64,000 bases of DNA. Source: Halarchaeum grantii. Its GTDB lineage: Archaea > Halobacteriota > Halobacteria > Halobacteriales > Halobacteriaceae. The notes below the pieces were generated by a model. That model was not told the DNA's origin. It saw only the letters and a list, made by a program, of their open reading frames with translations, and did not search any database. The position numbers and the translations under genes are program-made. Position 1 is the first letter of the stretch; the number at the start of each line of letters is the position of its first letter. The stretch is from NCBI RefSeq assembly GCF_014647455.2, contig NZ_BMPF01000001.1, positions 496,001-560,000 on the forward strand, read 5' to 3'. Below, piece after piece: positions 62,237 to 64,000 of the stretch.

Positions 62237-62818
62237 ATGAGTGATATCGAGGAGGAGTTCTACTCCGATGAGCGCTGGCAGAACTGGCTCGACAGGCTCC
62301 GCGACGAGGAACTCGACCCCGAGGACGAGGACTCCGCGCGCCTCCTGTACAACCTGCAGGACGACGTCGCGATCGCGGTCGCGAAGATCGTCTCCGCCCA
62401 CCAGAGCGACGAGCTCGAGGAGGAGGAGGCGCTCGACGAACTCGCGTCCATCCGCGAGGTCGTCCTCGCCGAGCCCGAGTTCGACGACCAGGACAAGAAG
62501 ATGCTCGTCGAGGGCGTCCAGACGAGCCTCGTCGCGGTCTTCTACTCCGCCGACGTCTACATCTCGAACGGGCCTGCGGAGGACGCGAGCGTCCAAGAGT
62601 ACGTCGAGGCGGCGGCCTCGGCCGAGCGCGAGGAGGAGTTCGACCGCGCGCTCGAACTCGCGGCGTGCGCCGGCTCGCAGCTCTTCGACGGCGCCGAGAT
62701 CGACCTCGGAATCACCGAAGAGCTCGAGTACGGCCCGCTGACCGACTGGCTGAGCGGCCTCGACAGCCTCCAGAGCGCGCTCGCCGACCCGGAAGTCATC
62801 GAAGACGACGAGGAGTAA
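62237..62818 (+). CDS. DUF2150 family protein
   Basis: A 193-residue, strongly acidic helical protein. MSDIEEEFYSDERWQNWLDR starts the DUF2150 pattern, with EDSARLLYNLQDDVAIAVAK (residues about 30-49) and VAVFYSADVYISNGP (about 98-112). Function is unknown in the archaeal family. It has no membrane segment and no motif of an enzyme. Confidence 0.88.
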   Translation: MSDIEEEFYSDERWQNWLDRLRDEELDPEDEDSARLLYNLQDDVAIAVAKIVSAHQSDELEEEEALDELASIREVVLAEPEFDDQDKKMLVEGVQTSLVAVFYSADVYISNGPAEDASVQEYVEAAASAEREEEFDRALELAACAGSQLFDGAEIDLGITEELEYGPLTDWLSGLDSLQSALADPEVIEDDEE

Positions 62819-62873
62819 CGCCGCGTGTGCCGGCCATCGGTTTTAGGAGAGTGGCGGGGGTCGTCTGCGAACG

Positions 62874-64000
62874 ATGAGGGACAGGAGGGCCGTCGCCGGC
62901 GTCGTCGGAGCCGTCTTACTCTTCGGTATCCTCGTTATCTCGCTCTCGATCTATCAGGCGCAGGTCGTGCCCGCTGAGAACGAGCAACTCGAGTTCCAGC
63001 ACAACGAGCGCATCCACGACCAGTTGACGGACGTCCGAAACGCCGTCCTGCGGACGGCCGGGTCGGGGAACTCCCAGCCGGTCTCGGTGTCGCTCGGACT
63101 GCGTTATCCGACGCGCGTCGCGGCGGTGAACCCACCGCCGGTCACCGGAACCCTTCGCACCGACTCGTTCGCGTCGAACGTCACGATACGGAACGTCGAG
63201 GCGACGAACGCCGAAACCGCCGACTACGTCTCCGGCACGCTCTCTTACTCGACGTCGCGACTCGTCTACAGCGGCGACTACCACGAGTATCGGAACGCGC
63301 CGCGAACGGTCTACGAGAACGGCGTCCTCTACAACCAGTTCGACAACGGCGCGAACCTGACGCTGACCGGGCAGTCGATGCTGTCGGGGAACCGCCTGAC
63401 GCTCGTGACGCTCGCGGGCGACTACGAGGAGTCCGGCATCAGGTCGGCGTCCGTCGACCCGCACCCGTCGAGCGCGCCCTATCACGAGGTGACGGTGACG
63501 AACGAGAGCAACGGGCCGCTCGTCCTCTCGCTCCCGACGACGCTCCCGGACTCGACGTGGGAGGACCTCCTCGCCGAGCAGATATCGAGCGGACGCGTGC
63601 TCGACGTCACCCCCGGCGACAACGGCACCGTCGACGTCCGCCTCGAACCCGGCACGTACGTCCTCCAGCTCTCGCGCGTCGGCGTCGGCTCGGGGGTCGA
63701 GGACCCCGGCCCGCACTACCTCGTGCGGGACGGCGGCGACGGCGCGACCCTGAACCCCGGCGAGTCGCACACCCTCGACGTCGCGGTCCGCGACCGATTC
63801 AACAACCCGTTCGCGGGCCAGACGGTGAACGCGACGGTGACACGCGGGCCGGGGTCCGTCTCGGGGCCGGCCACGACCGGATCGGACGGTGGCGCGTCGT
63901 TCACCTACACCGCGCCGGGAACGGTCAGCGGGAGCGAGGCCGTCGGTGTGACCGTCTGGTTCGGCGCGTCGAACGCGAGCGCGGCCGGCACGCTCGAGCG
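62874..64000 (+). CDS. Haloarchaeal surface protein with pilin-like N-terminus (3' end outside window)
   Basis: At least 375 residues, open to the end of the window. MRDRRAVAGVVGAVLLFGIL then VISLSIYQAQVVPAENEQLE is a type IV pilin/archaellin-like start (charged segment then one hydrophobic helix). After it come about 330 residues of beta-rich extracellular sequence with many N-glycosylation sequons (NVT, NLT, NGT, NES, NAS). The region near residue 295-365 resembles an invasin/Big-like Ig repeat (TLNPGESHTLDVAVRDRFNN). Surface-exposed. Confidence 0.85.
   Translation, partial: MRDRRAVAGVVGAVLLFGILVISLSIYQAQVVPAENEQLEFQHNERIHDQLTDVRNAVLRTAGSGNSQPVSVSLGLRYPTRVAAVNPPPVTGTLRTDSFASNVTIRNVEATNAETADYVSGTLSYSTSRLVYSGDYHEYRNAPRTVYENGVLYNQFDNGANLTLTGQSMLSGNRLTLVTLAGDYEESGIRSASVDPHPSSAPYHEVTVTNESNGPLVLSLPTTLPDSTWEDLLAEQISSGRVLDVTPGDNGTVDVRLEPGTYVLQLSRVGVGSGVEDPGPHYLVRDGGDGATLNPGESHTLDVAVRDRFNNPFAGQTVNATVTRGPGSVSGPATTGSDGGASFTYTAPGTVSGSEAVGVTVWFGASNASAAGTLE

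Overview
The window is chromosomal DNA of a halophilic archaeon (class Halobacteria). It is very GC-rich. Its proteins are loaded with Asp and Glu and poor in Lys. Many genes start a few bases after, or exactly at, the expected transcription start, about 25-30 bases downstream of a TTTA/TATA-like box (leaderless style). The gene content is haloarchaeal: GINS and PriS, archease and RtcB, TrmB, CofD, S17e, a split glycine dehydrogenase, a PccA/PccB/PccX carboxylase and SNF transporters. I cannot name the genus. Almost everything is core metabolism and information processing. I see no integrase, transposase, CRISPR array or prophage.

Layout. 1-11 kb: the 3' end of sdhA, an acetyltransferase, the replication pair GINS-PriS, a second acetyltransferase, then a forward run of DUF502 membrane protein, archease and RtcB (RNA ligation), an eIF2B-like protein, a TrmB regulator, an MscS channel and a universal stress protein. 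11-17.6 kb: an accessory-looking stretch of small and membrane proteins (a short MscS-like protein, a DUF457-like hydrolase, a YjdF-like protein), dodecin, an A-type Fe-S carrier, and intergenic spacers full of repeats. 17.6-25.4 kb: hisD, a methyltransferase, an aldo/keto reductase, an amino-acid permease with a coupled Usp protein, a 388-bp spacer that folds into a chain of hairpins, small proteins, asd and rps17e. 25.4-28.7 kb: a tightly overlapping operon cofD - Dus-like - CitG-like - DUF447, with cofD making coenzyme F420. 28.7-39.5 kb: a lipoprotein, an HD hydrolase, an amidohydrolase, then birA, pccA, pccX and pccB (biotin-dependent acyl-CoA carboxylation), with a monooxygenase-like flavoprotein, an alpha/beta hydrolase and an ABM-domain protein lying between pccX and pccA.

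39.5-50 kb: two tandem SNF-type sodium symporters, a quinone reductase, sucC-sucD, a TSPPY-type DNA methyltransferase, an SLC13-type transporter and tRNA-Val(CAC), beside which pieces of the tRNA 3' end are repeated in alternating orientation. 50-64 kb: adenine deaminase, a cobalamin adenosyltransferase and glutaredoxin pair, a large unknown helical-repeat protein, the glycine cleavage genes gcvT-gcvH then gcvPA-gcvPB, a membrane-anchored ArsR-like regulator, a NYN nuclease-like protein, a TatD-like hydrolase, DUF2150, and the start of a surface protein with a pilin-like N-terminus.

The least explained features are non-coding or cross feature classes. A short GC-rich element occurs in three spacers and also in frame inside the DUF447 gene. 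The 22.8-23.2 kb spacer contains six hairpins in about 150 bases. tRNA-Val tail fragments are repeated beside the gene. Two short leader ORFs (before ade and gcvPA) stop exactly on the downstream GTG start. CTAG is strikingly rare and sits mostly on stop codons.
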